DNA from: Aliiglaciecola lipolytica
Lineage (GTDB): Bacteria; Pseudomonadota; Gammaproteobacteria; Enterobacterales; Alteromonadaceae
Length of the DNA stretch: 64,000 nt
Direction: 5' to 3'
Assembly: GCF_018860635.1 (NCBI RefSeq)
Contig: NZ_JAHKPT010000011.1
Location: 1 to 64,000, forward strand
Made by a program: the position numbers and the translations under genes. The notes under the pieces were generated by a model that was not told where the DNA came from, did no database searches, and saw nothing but the letters and a program-made list of their open reading frames with translations. How positions within the stretch are numbered: the stretch's first letter is position 1; each line of letters begins with the position of its first letter. This document shows, piece by piece, positions 47,121 to 56,092 of the stretch.

Positions 47121-47392
47121 AGTTATTGAGGTGAGTTTAGTACAGGGGGAGGTATATCTCATTGTGCAATGAAACAATTGAAATTAAAAAGTGACTTTAG
47201 GGGAAACGTTAGCCTAATGAATTCTTTTGCCTACGCAATCGCTGGTATCGTTTTAAGATGTCTATTTGTTCACCAATTACGCTAAAAATAGTTACAATCT
47301 TGACCAATAGTTCTAAACTAATTTTGAATCATGTTTTTTGCTGTCGTTCGATAATGTTCTCAATAATGAACGGTATATTCCTAGTGTTGCAC

Positions 47393-47405
47393 GCTCCCGC
47401 AACCA
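47393..47405 (+). other. right attachment-site candidate of the island (tRNA 3' end, 13 bp)
   Basis: GCTCCCGCAACCA is identical to the acceptor end of the initiator tRNA fragment at 8084-8096. Sequence to its left is unrelated to tRNA; to its right, after 6 bases, is a strong terminator as expected after a chromosomal tRNA gene. This is the arrangement left by insertion at a tRNA 3' end with crossover within or near these 13 bases. Confidence 0.65.
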
Positions 47406-47411
47406 CATTCA

Positions 47412-47438
47412 AGGCCTCGATTATTCGAGGCCTTTTTT
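47412..47438 (+). terminator. rho-independent terminator after the att core
   Basis: Perfect 9-bp stem AGGCCTCGA / TCGAGGCCT with loop TTAT and a run of six T. It lies where the original terminator of the tRNA gene would be. Confidence 0.85.
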
Positions 47439-47822
47439 GTTTGTGTTATTTGAATATCAAAATATATGCCTGCCACTAATTCGTTTTAAACAAATAACTT
47501 CAAACCAACACCACTGGTACTTCAATTTAGGCGTTGTGATTTAATCCATTTTCCTAACTTGCAGCAATGTTGTGCCCATTAACTTACGACTTTATAAAAC
47601 ACTGCGCTAGAAATAAAACCTTTGGAAATAAATTTTCACATTGATTAGACGTTGTCGTTGGCAATCAATACAATGGATTGGAGTTCAGCGCACTTTAGTG
47701 CCTGTGTATTCGGATAATCGAATCAACAATATTGCTATGGCAGTTCCCGTTGGGGGTAATAACCGCTTGCGCAAGGAAGCATGTTTACTCAAGTAAATTG
47801 TCTAATTTCAAAGGGGTTTATA

Positions 47823-49037
47823 GTGTCTACTCAATACGATATTGTTATTTTTGGTGCGACAAGTTTTGTTGGCCAAATTCTCTGCCAATATATGGTCGCT
47901 CAATACCCAGAAGGCGAAATCGCCTGGGCTGCTGCAGGGCGTTCTCAATCAAAGCTTAATTCAGTTGTTAAATCTCTTAAGCAAAATATTCCGACGATTA
48001 TTGCCGACTCTGACGATGAAATGTTACTGCGATATATGGCGGAACAAAGCAAAGTCATTATTTCTACTGTTGGACCTTACGCACTGTATGGCTCAAGCTT
48101 GGTAAAAGTGTGCGCAGAATCTGGCACCGACTACGTAGATTTAACAGGTGAGCCACAATGGATCCGCAAAATGATTAATCTACACGAAGCTACTGCCAAA
48201 GCCAGTGGTGCACGGATTGTTCATTGCTGCGGTTTTGACTCTATTCCTTTAGATCTGGGTAACTTTTACCTTCAACAGCAAGCTCAAAAAGTTTATTGCG
48301 CACCTTGTACCACCGTAAAAATGGCGGTATATCAAATGAAGGGGGCAGGCTCCGGTGGCACTTTTGCAAGTGGTATCAATATGTTTAAAGAAGCATCAAC
48401 GGACGCTGAGTTAAGCAAAGGATTGAAAGATCCGTATTTTTTATGTTCAAAAGAGCATGGCTTCAGTGCTGTACAGCGTGACGTGCAAACGGCGGTATAC
48501 GATGAAGATTTTGATGCTTGGGTTGCCCCGTTTGTAATGGCTGTGATTAATACCAAAATTGTTCACCGCTCAAATGAACTCAACGGCAAAGCTTTTGGGG
48601 AGAAGTTTAAATATGACGAAGTCATACGCATAGGTAAGGGCTTTGGGTCGCACATAACAGCATCGGCAATTGGCCTAGGCATGCGCATTTTTCCTTTAGC
48701 CATTACTTTGCCACCTAGCGGGTACCTAATTGAAAAAATATTGCCAAAACCAGGTGAAGGTCCAAGTGTGAAACAGCAAAACAGCGGCTTTTTCGATCTG
48801 CGCTTTATAGGAAAAACTGATGCTGGCCAGAGGCTAACAGTGAAAGTGACGGGTGATAAAGATCCCGGTTATGGATCAACGGCCAAGATGTTGGTGCAAG
48901 CCGGTTTATGCTTGGCTCAAGACATCAGCAAAGCAGAAAAGGCGGGTGGATTTTGGACCACTGCAACGGTTATGGGAGAACCCTTGATAAAGCGATTAAC
49001 TGAGCGGGCAGGTTTAACTTTCACACTTTTGGATTAG
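47823..49037 (+). CDS. saccharopine dehydrogenase-like / trans-acting enoyl reductase-like protein
   Basis: 404 residues. A Rossmann start (YDIVIFGATSFVGQILCQYM), AWAAAGRSQSKL, ISTVGPYALYGSSLVKVC, GTDYVDLTGEPQWI and HCCGFDSIPLDLG are the standard landmarks of the saccharopine dehydrogenase-like reductase family, whose members include trans-acting enoyl reductases. It probably uses NAD(P)H on a lipid-type substrate; the substrate is inference. I start at the GTG with AGGGG 7 bases upstream instead of the ATG 14 codons earlier, because the Rossmann strand then begins at residue 4. It stands between the island's right att site and a degenerate second copy of that site. Confidence 0.88.
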   Translation: MSTQYDIVIFGATSFVGQILCQYMVAQYPEGEIAWAAAGRSQSKLNSVVKSLKQNIPTIIADSDDEMLLRYMAEQSKVIISTVGPYALYGSSLVKVCAESGTDYVDLTGEPQWIRKMINLHEATAKASGARIVHCCGFDSIPLDLGNFYLQQQAQKVYCAPCTTVKMAVYQMKGAGSGGTFASGINMFKEASTDAELSKGLKDPYFLCSKEHGFSAVQRDVQTAVYDEDFDAWVAPFVMAVINTKIVHRSNELNGKAFGEKFKYDEVIRIGKGFGSHITASAIGLGMRIFPLAITLPPSGYLIEKILPKPGEGPSVKQQNSGFFDLRFIGKTDAGQRLTVKVTGDKDPGYGSTAKMLVQAGLCLAQDISKAEKAGGFWTTATVMGEPLIKRLTERAGLTFTLLD

Positions 49038-49561
49038 CCGAGTTGTTTAATTGCATGTCGTATTTGATAAAGCGTTAAGTTTTATGAGGGCGAGAATAGC
49101 ATCAACCTCCTCGATTGGTTGGGAAGTTTGCTTGAAAGCTGGAAAGAATGACAACGGTGTTTGGCAAACTTCACTGAGTGAAAGTAATCGTCTTACAGAT
49201 GTGCCTGAAGCGGTTACTTGAGTGTTGATGTTGTTGGGGGAGCGGGGTAGCAGAGTCGCTTTGGACAAAATCAAAGGATGAAAAGTGTTTTTTACTATTA
49301 ATTTGTGAACAGTTCGTTTAACAAGTAGGGGAAAAGCAGACAAAAATCATTTCTCACAAAATTTAGAATAGCGTTCTCGCCTCAACATTCAAGGACTCAA
49401 TTATTTGAGATCTTTTTTAGTGAAATTACGCATACATATCAGGTACTTGATAAAATAAAAAACTGATACAGTTTGGAAGATTAAATTTTATGTAAATTTA
49501 ACGCGTCTTTTTCATCCGCATCGTTACAATGCAATCATTATTTAAAATTGGCACGTAGCGA
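49038..49561. other. intergenic with a degenerate second tRNA-end/terminator relic
   Basis: 49371-49418 aligns without gaps to 47391-47438: GTTCTCGCCTCAACATTCAA versus GCTCCCGCAACCACATTCAA at their cores, followed by a decayed hairpin (AGGACTCAA / TTTGAGATC) and six T. A protein-like frame without a start (about 49059-49220, plus strand) and an antisense frame are not convincing genes. Confidence 0.45.
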
Positions 49562-50593
49562 ATGTTCGAAAAATTAATTAAAAATAAAATGTTTGCCTAT
49601 GCTTTTTCTCTAGGCATAGTGTGTATTTTTTCCATCCTCGCTTTATTATTGCCTGCTGCCATTTTACCGAAAAGTGGTGTATTACTTCTTTTGCAATTGG
49701 CGGTGGTTTTAGTTTCGGTTACATCTAGTCGAAGCGCTACCGCTATCGCGGGCATATTATGTGCGCTGATTTATAACTACTTTTTTACCTCTCCTTTGTA
49801 TTCACTGCATATGTTTGAATTGGAGGATATTATGAACTCCATCATCTTCATTTCTGTCGCCGTATTGACTAGTGAATTTTCGATTCGTTATCGTAAAAAA
49901 AGTGAAGCTCTTAAGCAGGCCGAAATCCGCTCCAATATTTTGTTGTCAGTGTCGCACGACTTAAGGACGCCACTTGCCAGTATTATTGGCTCACTCAGTA
50001 CCTTTCAAGAATATCAACACAAGATTAGTCAACAAGAGCAAAACACCCTTATCAACAGTGCCATTGATGAGAGTCATCGTTTACACAATTACGTTGAAAA
50101 CTTATTGCAGTTAACACGTTTAAAAAACAACGCCTTTAATTGGGTATTCGTTCGCCAGTCAATTTGGCCTGTGATTAAACGCCTTGAACAGCGGTTCTCC
50201 GATAAGCGTTTGTTGATCAGCAAAAAAAACGAATTGAAAATGGTGGACATTCAGGATGCCCTTATCGAACAAGCCGTTTATAACGTCGTAGATAACGCTC
50301 TAAAATACTCACCCAAAGCGCAAAATGTTGAAATCGAAGTAAATAGTGTCCAACAATTTACTCGTATTCTAGTAAAGGATAAAGGCCAAGGGATAGAGCC
50401 TGAACAGCGTTTTAAGATATTTGATGCATTTTACTCAAGTCGCATTGGTGATGCAGGTAAAGGAGGCAGTGGTATTGGCTTGAGTGTGTCTAAAGGCATA
50501 ATGGAAGCACATGGTGGTCATATTGCTGTTGTCGACTGTGAACAGGGTTGTACCATCGAATTACTGTTGCCAAATGGAGACGATAATGCTTAA
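49562..50593 (+). CDS. KdpD-like sensor histidine kinase lacking the N-terminal KdpD domain
   Basis: 343 residues. Three to four membrane segments (about 10-110) of the DUF4118 type found in KdpD are followed by HisKA with phospho-acceptor H132 in SVSHDLRTPLASI and an HATPase domain (NVVDNALKYSP, VKDKGQGIEPE, GGSGIGLSVSKGI). Full KdpD has about 900 residues with cytoplasmic KdpD and USP domains at the N-terminus; these are absent here. It overlaps the response regulator by 8 bases and precedes potassium-uptake genes, so it likely senses potassium or turgor. Confidence 0.88.
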   Translation: MFEKLIKNKMFAYAFSLGIVCIFSILALLLPAAILPKSGVLLLLQLAVVLVSVTSSRSATAIAGILCALIYNYFFTSPLYSLHMFELEDIMNSIIFISVAVLTSEFSIRYRKKSEALKQAEIRSNILLSVSHDLRTPLASIIGSLSTFQEYQHKISQQEQNTLINSAIDESHRLHNYVENLLQLTRLKNNAFNWVFVRQSIWPVIKRLEQRFSDKRLLISKKNELKMVDIQDALIEQAVYNVVDNALKYSPKAQNVEIEVNSVQQFTRILVKDKGQGIEPEQRFKIFDAFYSSRIGDAGKGGSGIGLSVSKGIMEAHGGHIAVVDCEQGCTIELLLPNGDDNA

Positions 50594-51269
50594 GCCTAAG
50601 ATTTTATTAATAGATGATGAGGATAAAATCCATGATTTCATCTCGATTTCATTGGCTGCTGAGAATCTTGAATATATTGGTTCATATACCGCAACCTCGG
50701 GCTTGAGTCTATTTAATCAAGAAAAACCTAGTCTTATTATTTTAGATTTAGGTTTACCAGATCTGGATGGGCGAGCCGTTTTGAAAAAAGTCCGAGAAAC
50801 CAGTGATATCCCTGTATTGGTGTTAACAGCCAGAGATCAGGAAGCCGAAAAAGTAAGGTTATTAGACGCAGGTGCCAATGATTATTTAAGTAAACCTTTC
50901 GGCATTAGAGAGTTAATTTCACGCATTAAAGTATTGTTACGTGATATTAAGTATGAAGCCATGCCATCAGAACTGCGATTCGATAAATTGATCATAAAAA
51001 CTGGGGAGCCTCTTGTTCTTAAAGGCCAGAAAGCGGTACAACTTACCAAAAAAGAGCACCAATTGTTAGTTAAGTTGGCCATCCATCCCAATGTACTCGT
51101 CAATCAAAAGAAATTATTAGTCGACATTTGGGGAGCGTCACATGCAGACGATGTCCATTACTTAAGAGTGCTCATCACCCAGTTACGAAAAAAACTGGGC
51201 GATGATGCTGAAGATCCCTACTTTATAAAAACCGAGCCTGGACTAGGTTACCGCTTTATTGGTGATTAA
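50586..51269 (+). CDS. KdpE/OmpR-type response regulator
   Basis: 227 residues: receiver domain (KILLIDDEDKIHDF; phospho-Asp in IILDLGLPDLDG; VLTARDQEAEKVR; conserved Lys in DYLSKPFGIREL) and an OmpR-type winged helix (QLTKKEHQLLVKLAIHPN, EPGLGYRFIGD at the end), closest in pattern to KdpE. The ATG overlaps the kinase gene by 8 bases, so the two are coupled. The next genes encode a KtrAB-like potassium transporter, a probable target of this regulator. Confidence 0.9.
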   Translation: MLKPKILLIDDEDKIHDFISISLAAENLEYIGSYTATSGLSLFNQEKPSLIILDLGLPDLDGRAVLKKVRETSDIPVLVLTARDQEAEKVRLLDAGANDYLSKPFGIRELISRIKVLLRDIKYEAMPSELRFDKLIIKTGEPLVLKGQKAVQLTKKEHQLLVKLAIHPNVLVNQKKLLVDIWGASHADDVHYLRVLITQLRKKLGDDAEDPYFIKTEPGLGYRFIGD

Positions 51270-51331
51270 ATTCTTTTGGCAGGTCAATAGGTTTAATTCT
51301 TGTACTTTGCTAGATTTTTGGAGTAAGCAAC

Positions 51332-51985
51332 ATGGCGCATTTTACTGTTATAGGCTTAGGCCGTTTTGGTATTTCGGCTTGTCAGGAACTGATCCATTTA
51401 GGACACACTGTCACAGGCGTAGATAGTGACGTTAAAGTTGCTGAAATGTATTCAGATTATCTAACCCAAGTTGTTATCTGTGATTGTACAGATGAAAATG
51501 CCTTATCAGAGCTAGATCTAAAAAACAGTGATACAGTATTAGTTGCCATTGGTGAAGATATGCAATCGAGTGTTTTGTGTACCTTAAGCTTAAAGAATAT
51601 AGGGGTTAAAAACCTTTGGGTTAAAGCTGGCACAAAAGCCCATCACACTATCATATCTAAATTAGGGGTATCTAGAATCGTACATCCCGAGGAGGAAATG
51701 GGAGTGCGGGTCGCACAAGCCTTGAACTATCCAATGGTCAACGACTATATTGCGTTAGGTGATGGTCTCTATGTGGTTGAAATTAATATCAAACCACAAT
51801 TACATGGTTCTCCACTGAGTAAATTATTAGTAGATACTAAAGGCGCAATAGATACATTATTAATAAAAAGACAAGGTAAAACTTTTACACGTATTGCTTG
51901 TGACTTTACGGTTAAAGCGGAAGATACTCTACTGCTTTGTGGTAAACGTGCTGCCCTTAAACATATAGCACCAAAGTTGGGGTAA
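51332..51985 (+). CDS. ktrA: KtrA/TrkA-type potassium channel regulatory subunit
   Basis: 217 residues with a single RCK unit: a Rossmann domain (VIGLGRFGISACQEL; VTGVDSDVKVAEMY; LVAIGEDMQSSVLC) and a C-terminal RCK_C domain (VVEINIKPQLHGSPLSKLL; ARKRAALKH-like end KRAALKHIA). One RCK unit of this length matches KtrA; TrkA has two. It binds nucleotides and gates the membrane subunit encoded 5 bases downstream. It follows the KdpDE-like pair on the same strand. Confidence 0.9.
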   Translation: MAHFTVIGLGRFGISACQELIHLGHTVTGVDSDVKVAEMYSDYLTQVVICDCTDENALSELDLKNSDTVLVAIGEDMQSSVLCTLSLKNIGVKNLWVKAGTKAHHTIISKLGVSRIVHPEEEMGVRVAQALNYPMVNDYIALGDGLYVVEINIKPQLHGSPLSKLLVDTKGAIDTLLIKRQGKTFTRIACDFTVKAEDTLLLCGKRAALKHIAPKLG

Positions 51986-51990
51986 CTTGC

Positions 51991-53355
51991 ATGCTACTTT
52001 GGCATCCCTCGCAGGCTCCAATTGAGCGAAAAACTAAATCCGCAAAACAAATTAATGCAGCACCACCTTTTGTGTTAGCCGGTAGTTTTGCGTTATTGAT
52101 TGTTCTTGGTTCGTTATTATTAAAGTTACCCATAGCCACCGTCTCTTCTATTAGTTGGGAGCAGAGTTTGTTTACTGCGACTTCAGCAGTAACCGTAACC
52201 GGCTTAGTCGTAGTGGATACTGGCAGTGTTTTTACATTATTTGGTCAAACCGTTATTGCTTTATTAATTCAATGCGGAGGCATCGGATTGATGACATTCG
52301 CTGTTGTCACGCTTATTGCCCTTGGAGGAAAAATTGGTTTTATGCAGCGGGTGGTCGCTAAAGAAGCATTCAATCAAACCAATACTTCAACTTTGTTCAG
52401 TGTGGCTAAATCAGTGTTGTTTTTTTCACTGCTTGTTGAACTCATAGGTTTTGTCATTTTATCTGTGTATTGGTATGAAGACTTAGGGTTGCAGGCAAGC
52501 TTATTTCACGGCTTTTTTTATACCATTAGTGCTTTTAATAATGCGGGTTTTGCTCTGGCATCCAATAGTTTGATGCATTACGTGGAAGATCCAACTATTA
52601 ACTTAACCATTACTGGTCTATTTATCGCTGGTGGTCTAGGTTTTACCGTTTGGATGGATGCACTCAAGTCAAAGTCGTGGAGCGCGATGACCCCTTACAG
52701 TAAAACAATGATTTTGGGGACAGTCATTATTAATGGCTTCGCACTGTTTGCTATATATGTCATTGAATATAATAACCCACAAACATTACAGCCATTGAGC
52801 GATGGCGGTAAGTGGTTAGCAGCCTGGTTTCAAGCTGTGTCACCTAGAACTGCAGGCTTTAATACACTTTCGATAGAGAATTTGGAAGAAAGTACAAGCG
52901 CTTTAATGCTGCTTCTTATGTTTATTGGCGGAGGCTCTTTAAGTACCGCAAGTGGTATTAAAGTTGTCACTTTTATTGTACTAATTATGGCTACATATAG
53001 TTATCTTCGAAGAGACAAAGGGATCACTTTATATAATCGAGAAGTCGCGAAAGAAACCGTCTATAAGGCGCTTGCCTTAACCATGATTTCCGTTGGTACA
53101 ACATGGATCGCTATCTTTATTTTAACACTCAGTGAAGATGCCCCATTTTTAGATGTGGTGTTCGAAGCGGTATCTGCACTTGGCACGGTAGGGTTATCCA
53201 GAGGGTTAACGGGTTCGTTATCAGGCGTAGGCGAGCTAATCATTATTTTATTGATGTTTATGGGGCGGTTAGGACCATTAACATTAGCGTATTTTCTCGC
53301 TAGTCCAAGAACAAAGCGTCTCAGGTTTCCAGAAACACAGCTTGCGATCGGTTAA
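51991..53355 (+). CDS. ktrB: KtrB/TrkH-type potassium uptake membrane subunit
   Basis: 454 residues with eight or more membrane segments and four pore-loop regions characteristic of TrkH/KtrB: TATSAVTVTGLVVVDTG, TISAFNNAGFAL, AVSPRTAGFNTLS and EAVSALGTVGLSRG. The selectivity glycines (TVTG, NNAG, RTAG, GTVG) are visible. It imports K+ (or Na+/K+) driven by membrane potential, with the adjacent KtrA-like subunit as regulator. It starts 5 bases after the ktrA stop. Confidence 0.93.
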   Translation: MLLWHPSQAPIERKTKSAKQINAAPPFVLAGSFALLIVLGSLLLKLPIATVSSISWEQSLFTATSAVTVTGLVVVDTGSVFTLFGQTVIALLIQCGGIGLMTFAVVTLIALGGKIGFMQRVVAKEAFNQTNTSTLFSVAKSVLFFSLLVELIGFVILSVYWYEDLGLQASLFHGFFYTISAFNNAGFALASNSLMHYVEDPTINLTITGLFIAGGLGFTVWMDALKSKSWSAMTPYSKTMILGTVIINGFALFAIYVIEYNNPQTLQPLSDGGKWLAAWFQAVSPRTAGFNTLSIENLEESTSALMLLLMFIGGGSLSTASGIKVVTFIVLIMATYSYLRRDKGITLYNREVAKETVYKALALTMISVGTTWIAIFILTLSEDAPFLDVVFEAVSALGTVGLSRGLTGSLSGVGELIIILLMFMGRLGPLTLAYFLASPRTKRLRFPETQLAIG

Positions 53356-53424
53356 TATTTTATGTCAACAAAGTCGTGGTTGTTAGATGACTATCGATTT
53401 TAGGCGGGGTAAACTTGTCAATCT

Positions 53425-53973
53425 TTGCTTTACGAATGCGGTGCTGTGTCGTCTCTTAAATATTTATCGGCTTATTCTCTTGACTTACAACAGCAAATTA
53501 CCGAATTGTTAGACTCAAATCGTTTAACTGACTATCTGCTGAAAAAATATCCGCTAGTGCATAGCATACCTAACGATAATGCTTTGCGTGAATATGTCAT
53601 CGCATTAAAAAATCAATATCTTAAGAAATCACAACCTCTGAGTAAGGTAGTGTTTGATAAGAAGATTCATGTGGTTGATAACGCCCTAGGTTTGCACAGT
53701 TTTGTTTCCCGTGTACAAGGGGGAAAGCTTAAAAGTAAAAATGAAATTCGAATCAGTACGTTATTTAAGCATACCCCGACTGAATTTCTCAACATGATAG
53801 TGGTACATGAATTAGCGCATTTGAAGCAAAAAGAACATAACAAAGCTTTTTATCAACTTTGTTGCCATATGTTGCCCAATTACCACCAAATCGAATTTGA
53901 TGTGCGAGTTTATTTGACGCATCTTGAACAAAAAGGTGAGGTTTATGTTAACCCGCCGCAAAACCTTCCATAA
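53425..53973 (+). CDS. YgjP-like (M48/WLM-type) zinc metallopeptidase family protein
   Basis: 182 residues. The zinc motif HELAH (H128, E129, H132) is followed by KEHNKAFYQLC, with a third ligand expected at H138, the pattern of the YgjP/DUF45 family. ALREYVIALKNQYLKK and NEIRISTLFKHTPTE match the conserved upstream parts. Biological substrates are unclear. The start is uncertain: TTG at 53425 or GTG at 53446, neither with a good ribosome site. Confidence 0.8.
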   Translation: MLYECGAVSSLKYLSAYSLDLQQQITELLDSNRLTDYLLKKYPLVHSIPNDNALREYVIALKNQYLKKSQPLSKVVFDKKIHVVDNALGLHSFVSRVQGGKLKSKNEIRISTLFKHTPTEFLNMIVVHELAHLKQKEHNKAFYQLCCHMLPNYHQIEFDVRVYLTHLEQKGEVYVNPPQNLP

Positions 53974-53980
53974 GGTATCC

Positions 53981-54349
53981 ATGAACTATCAATTTATACG
54001 TAATCTGCAAGGTATTCCAGTGGCCCAATTTGAAATGGGACATGAAGCATTTTCCCGGTGGTTTTCTGAAGAACTGGGAACAAGCCAGCATAAAATAGAG
54101 GACATTTTTGTTGCAATCGACAGATTAGAAAAGCGTCAGATTAAGGAGTATGTGCTAGCCGGTAAAGAGATCAATCTGCGAATCGATTATTACGAAGTAG
54201 AAGTTAGATCAAAAGATTTGGATATGGATGGACCTGATGAGCTGCCGGAGGGAACTGAGTTATATGATCAAGAATCCATATCTGGTTGTGGATTAGAAGA
54301 TTTCACCCAAGTATTGCGTTCGTGGCGTGACTTTGTTGATGAAAAGTAA
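53981..54349 (+). CDS. yacL: UPF0231 family protein YacL
   Basis: 122 residues that follow the family along their whole length: MNYQFIRNLQGIPVAQFEMG, HEAFSRWFSEELG, GKEINLRIDYYEVEVR, LYDQESISGCGLEDF and LRSWRDFVDEK. Its function is unknown. AAGGT 5 bases before the ATG supports this start over an ATG 19 codons earlier that would overlap the metallopeptidase gene. It lies 7 bases after that gene and probably shares its transcript. Confidence 0.9.
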   Translation: MNYQFIRNLQGIPVAQFEMGHEAFSRWFSEELGTSQHKIEDIFVAIDRLEKRQIKEYVLAGKEINLRIDYYEVEVRSKDLDMDGPDELPEGTELYDQESISGCGLEDFTQVLRSWRDFVDEK

Positions 54350-54374
54350 ATCATCTTTAGTCAAGGTATAGGCT

Positions 54375-55049
54375 GTGAATAATATCATTGTCGATACTTT
54401 TGTGGCACCAAAATGCCTAGAAAAGATAAACATACTTTATCAAGATGCGTCTATTTTGTTGATTAATAAACCCAGTGGTTTGCTTTCGTTATCGGGTAAA
54501 AACCCGCTGAATTACGATTCGGTCCATTTTCGTTTAGTTCAAGAGTTTAGTTGGGCCACTATGGTTCACCGCTTGGATCTAGGTACATCCGGTATTATGG
54601 TAGTTGCTTTGAATAAACAAGCTAATTCCCATCTGGCTAAGCAATTTCAAATGCGTACTGTGCAAAAATCCTATATTAGTTTACTCCAAGGCCACCTTAA
54701 TCAGAATACTGGCCAAATTAGTCAACCTATAGCCAAGGATCCAAACCTGTTTCCTAAAGTCAAAATCTGTTCTATTCACGGTAAAGAAGCGGTGACTAAT
54801 TACAGTGTTCTGGAACGACTAAACAGTCCTTACGCAACTCGTGTTCGTTATCGTCCTCAAACGGGCAGAACCCATCAACTACGGATTCACAGTGAATATC
54901 TTGCGCACCCCATTTTAGGTTGTGATTTATACGGTACTTGTGACAGTTACAAAGCTGCTAACAGACTAATGTTACATGCTGAAAGCATAGAGTTTGAACA
55001 TCCGACAACAGGTAAAAAAGTGCAGGGGATATGCCCAGCACCATTTTAA
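54375..55049 (+). CDS. RluA-family pseudouridine synthase
   Basis: 224 residues. The catalytic block is MVHRLDLGTSGIMV with Asp68; INKPSGLLSLSGKN precedes it, and RYRPQTGRTHQLRIHSEYL and HPILGCDLYG follow, all standard for RluA-type enzymes that turn uridine in rRNA or tRNA into pseudouridine. There is no N-terminal S4 domain, so it is of the short class. It starts at GTG, 25 bases after yacL. The exact RNA target cannot be told. Confidence 0.92.
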   Translation: MNNIIVDTFVAPKCLEKINILYQDASILLINKPSGLLSLSGKNPLNYDSVHFRLVQEFSWATMVHRLDLGTSGIMVVALNKQANSHLAKQFQMRTVQKSYISLLQGHLNQNTGQISQPIAKDPNLFPKVKICSIHGKEAVTNYSVLERLNSPYATRVRYRPQTGRTHQLRIHSEYLAHPILGCDLYGTCDSYKAANRLMLHAESIEFEHPTTGKKVQGICPAPF

Positions 55050-55096
55050 ATCCAACCATGTTTTCTAATTTTTCGTAGTCAGGGTTTGTCCTTTAC

Positions 55097-56092
55097 TTAT
55101 TTCGTTGAAGCGAATTCCGCTACCCTATTATCGAATACGCAGACTTGGTTTTTGCCTAGTGCCTTTGCTCGATAAAGAGCCTGGTCAGCACTTTTAATTA
55201 AAATTGTTGGTTTATCGTTTCTATTCGGTATTAAGCAGTGCATACCGATACTGACTGTGGTTTTTACGGCTATTTTTTTATCTTCATCTTTGCGTAACGA
55301 CATGGCCGTTTTTTCAACAAGCTTGCGAATATCTTCGGCCACTTTTAATGCACCAGCATGATCTGTATTGGGAAGAATACAAGCGAACTCCTCTCCGCCA
55401 TATCGCGCGACTAAGTCATCGGGACGATGTGCACAAGAGGTTATTTTTTGCGCCAATATTTTCAAAAATTTGTCTCCGGCCTGGTGTCCATAGCTGTCAT
55501 TCAAATGTTTGAAGTTATCTGCATCTATCATCAGCAGTGCTAGTGGCGTTTGCTCCCGAGCACAAGATAACCAGTCAGTTGTTAACTGCTCATCGAATTG
55601 ATAACGATTACTTACCCCAGTTAAACCGTCTATTAAAGCCAGTCTGCGTAACAGATCCGATTGACGTTTTAGCTGCGCGTGACTCTGTACTCTGGCCCAA
55701 GTAATGGTGGTATTTATGGGTTTGCGGATAAAGTCTACTCCGCCTACCTCAAAACCTCTGACTTCGTCGGCTTCATCAATATTAGAGGTGATAAAAATGA
55801 CCGGAATGTGTGAAGTTAGCACATTTTCCTTAATTTTTTCACAGGCCTGAAAGCCATCCAAGTGCGGCATATTGATATCAAGCAAAATTATATCTGGGAG
55901 CAATTCATTTGCCATTTCAACGCACTTAACCCCATCACTTGCCATAAAAATATGGAAGTCATTTTGAAATACTTCGTAAATCTGTCTGACCACAAGAGGC
56001 TGATCATCGGCTATCAGCATTATCGGTGTTCGATTTGAAATGTTGCCAAAACCTACCTGTTTATTTGTCATTAGTTTTACTCTGTTGACCAT
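55097..56092 (-). CDS. response regulator with GGDEF domain (diguanylate cyclase)
   Basis: 331 residues. A receiver domain (IADDQPLVVRQIYE; phospho-Asp72 in ILLDINMPHLDG; IRKPINTTITW) is followed by a GGDEF domain (LALIDGLTGVSNRYQF; MIDADNFKHLNDSYGHQAGD; active site GGEEF at 232-236). An inhibitory RxxD site (R223-D226) lies the usual five residues before it. It should make c-di-GMP when phosphorylated. Start is uncertain by 7 codons. It overlaps the upstream REC-Hpt gene by 32 bases, so the two are an operon in one phosphorelay. Confidence 0.92.
   Translation of the reverse strand: MVNRVKLMTNKQVGFGNISNRTPIMLIADDQPLVVRQIYEVFQNDFHIFMASDGVKCVEMANELLPDIILLDINMPHLDGFQACEKIKENVLTSHIPVIFITSNIDEADEVRGFEVGGVDFIRKPINTTITWARVQSHAQLKRQSDLLRRLALIDGLTGVSNRYQFDEQLTTDWLSCAREQTPLALLMIDADNFKHLNDSYGHQAGDKFLKILAQKITSCAHRPDDLVARYGGEEFACILPNTDHAGALKVAEDIRKLVEKTAMSLRKDEDKKIAVKTTVSIGMHCLIPNRNDKPTILIKSADQALYRAKALGKNQVCVFDNRVAEFASTK

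Noticed and set aside
49047-49343. 98-codon minus-strand frame
   Set aside because: Starts at TTG without a ribosome site; the opposite strand reads at least as protein-like, so neither is called.
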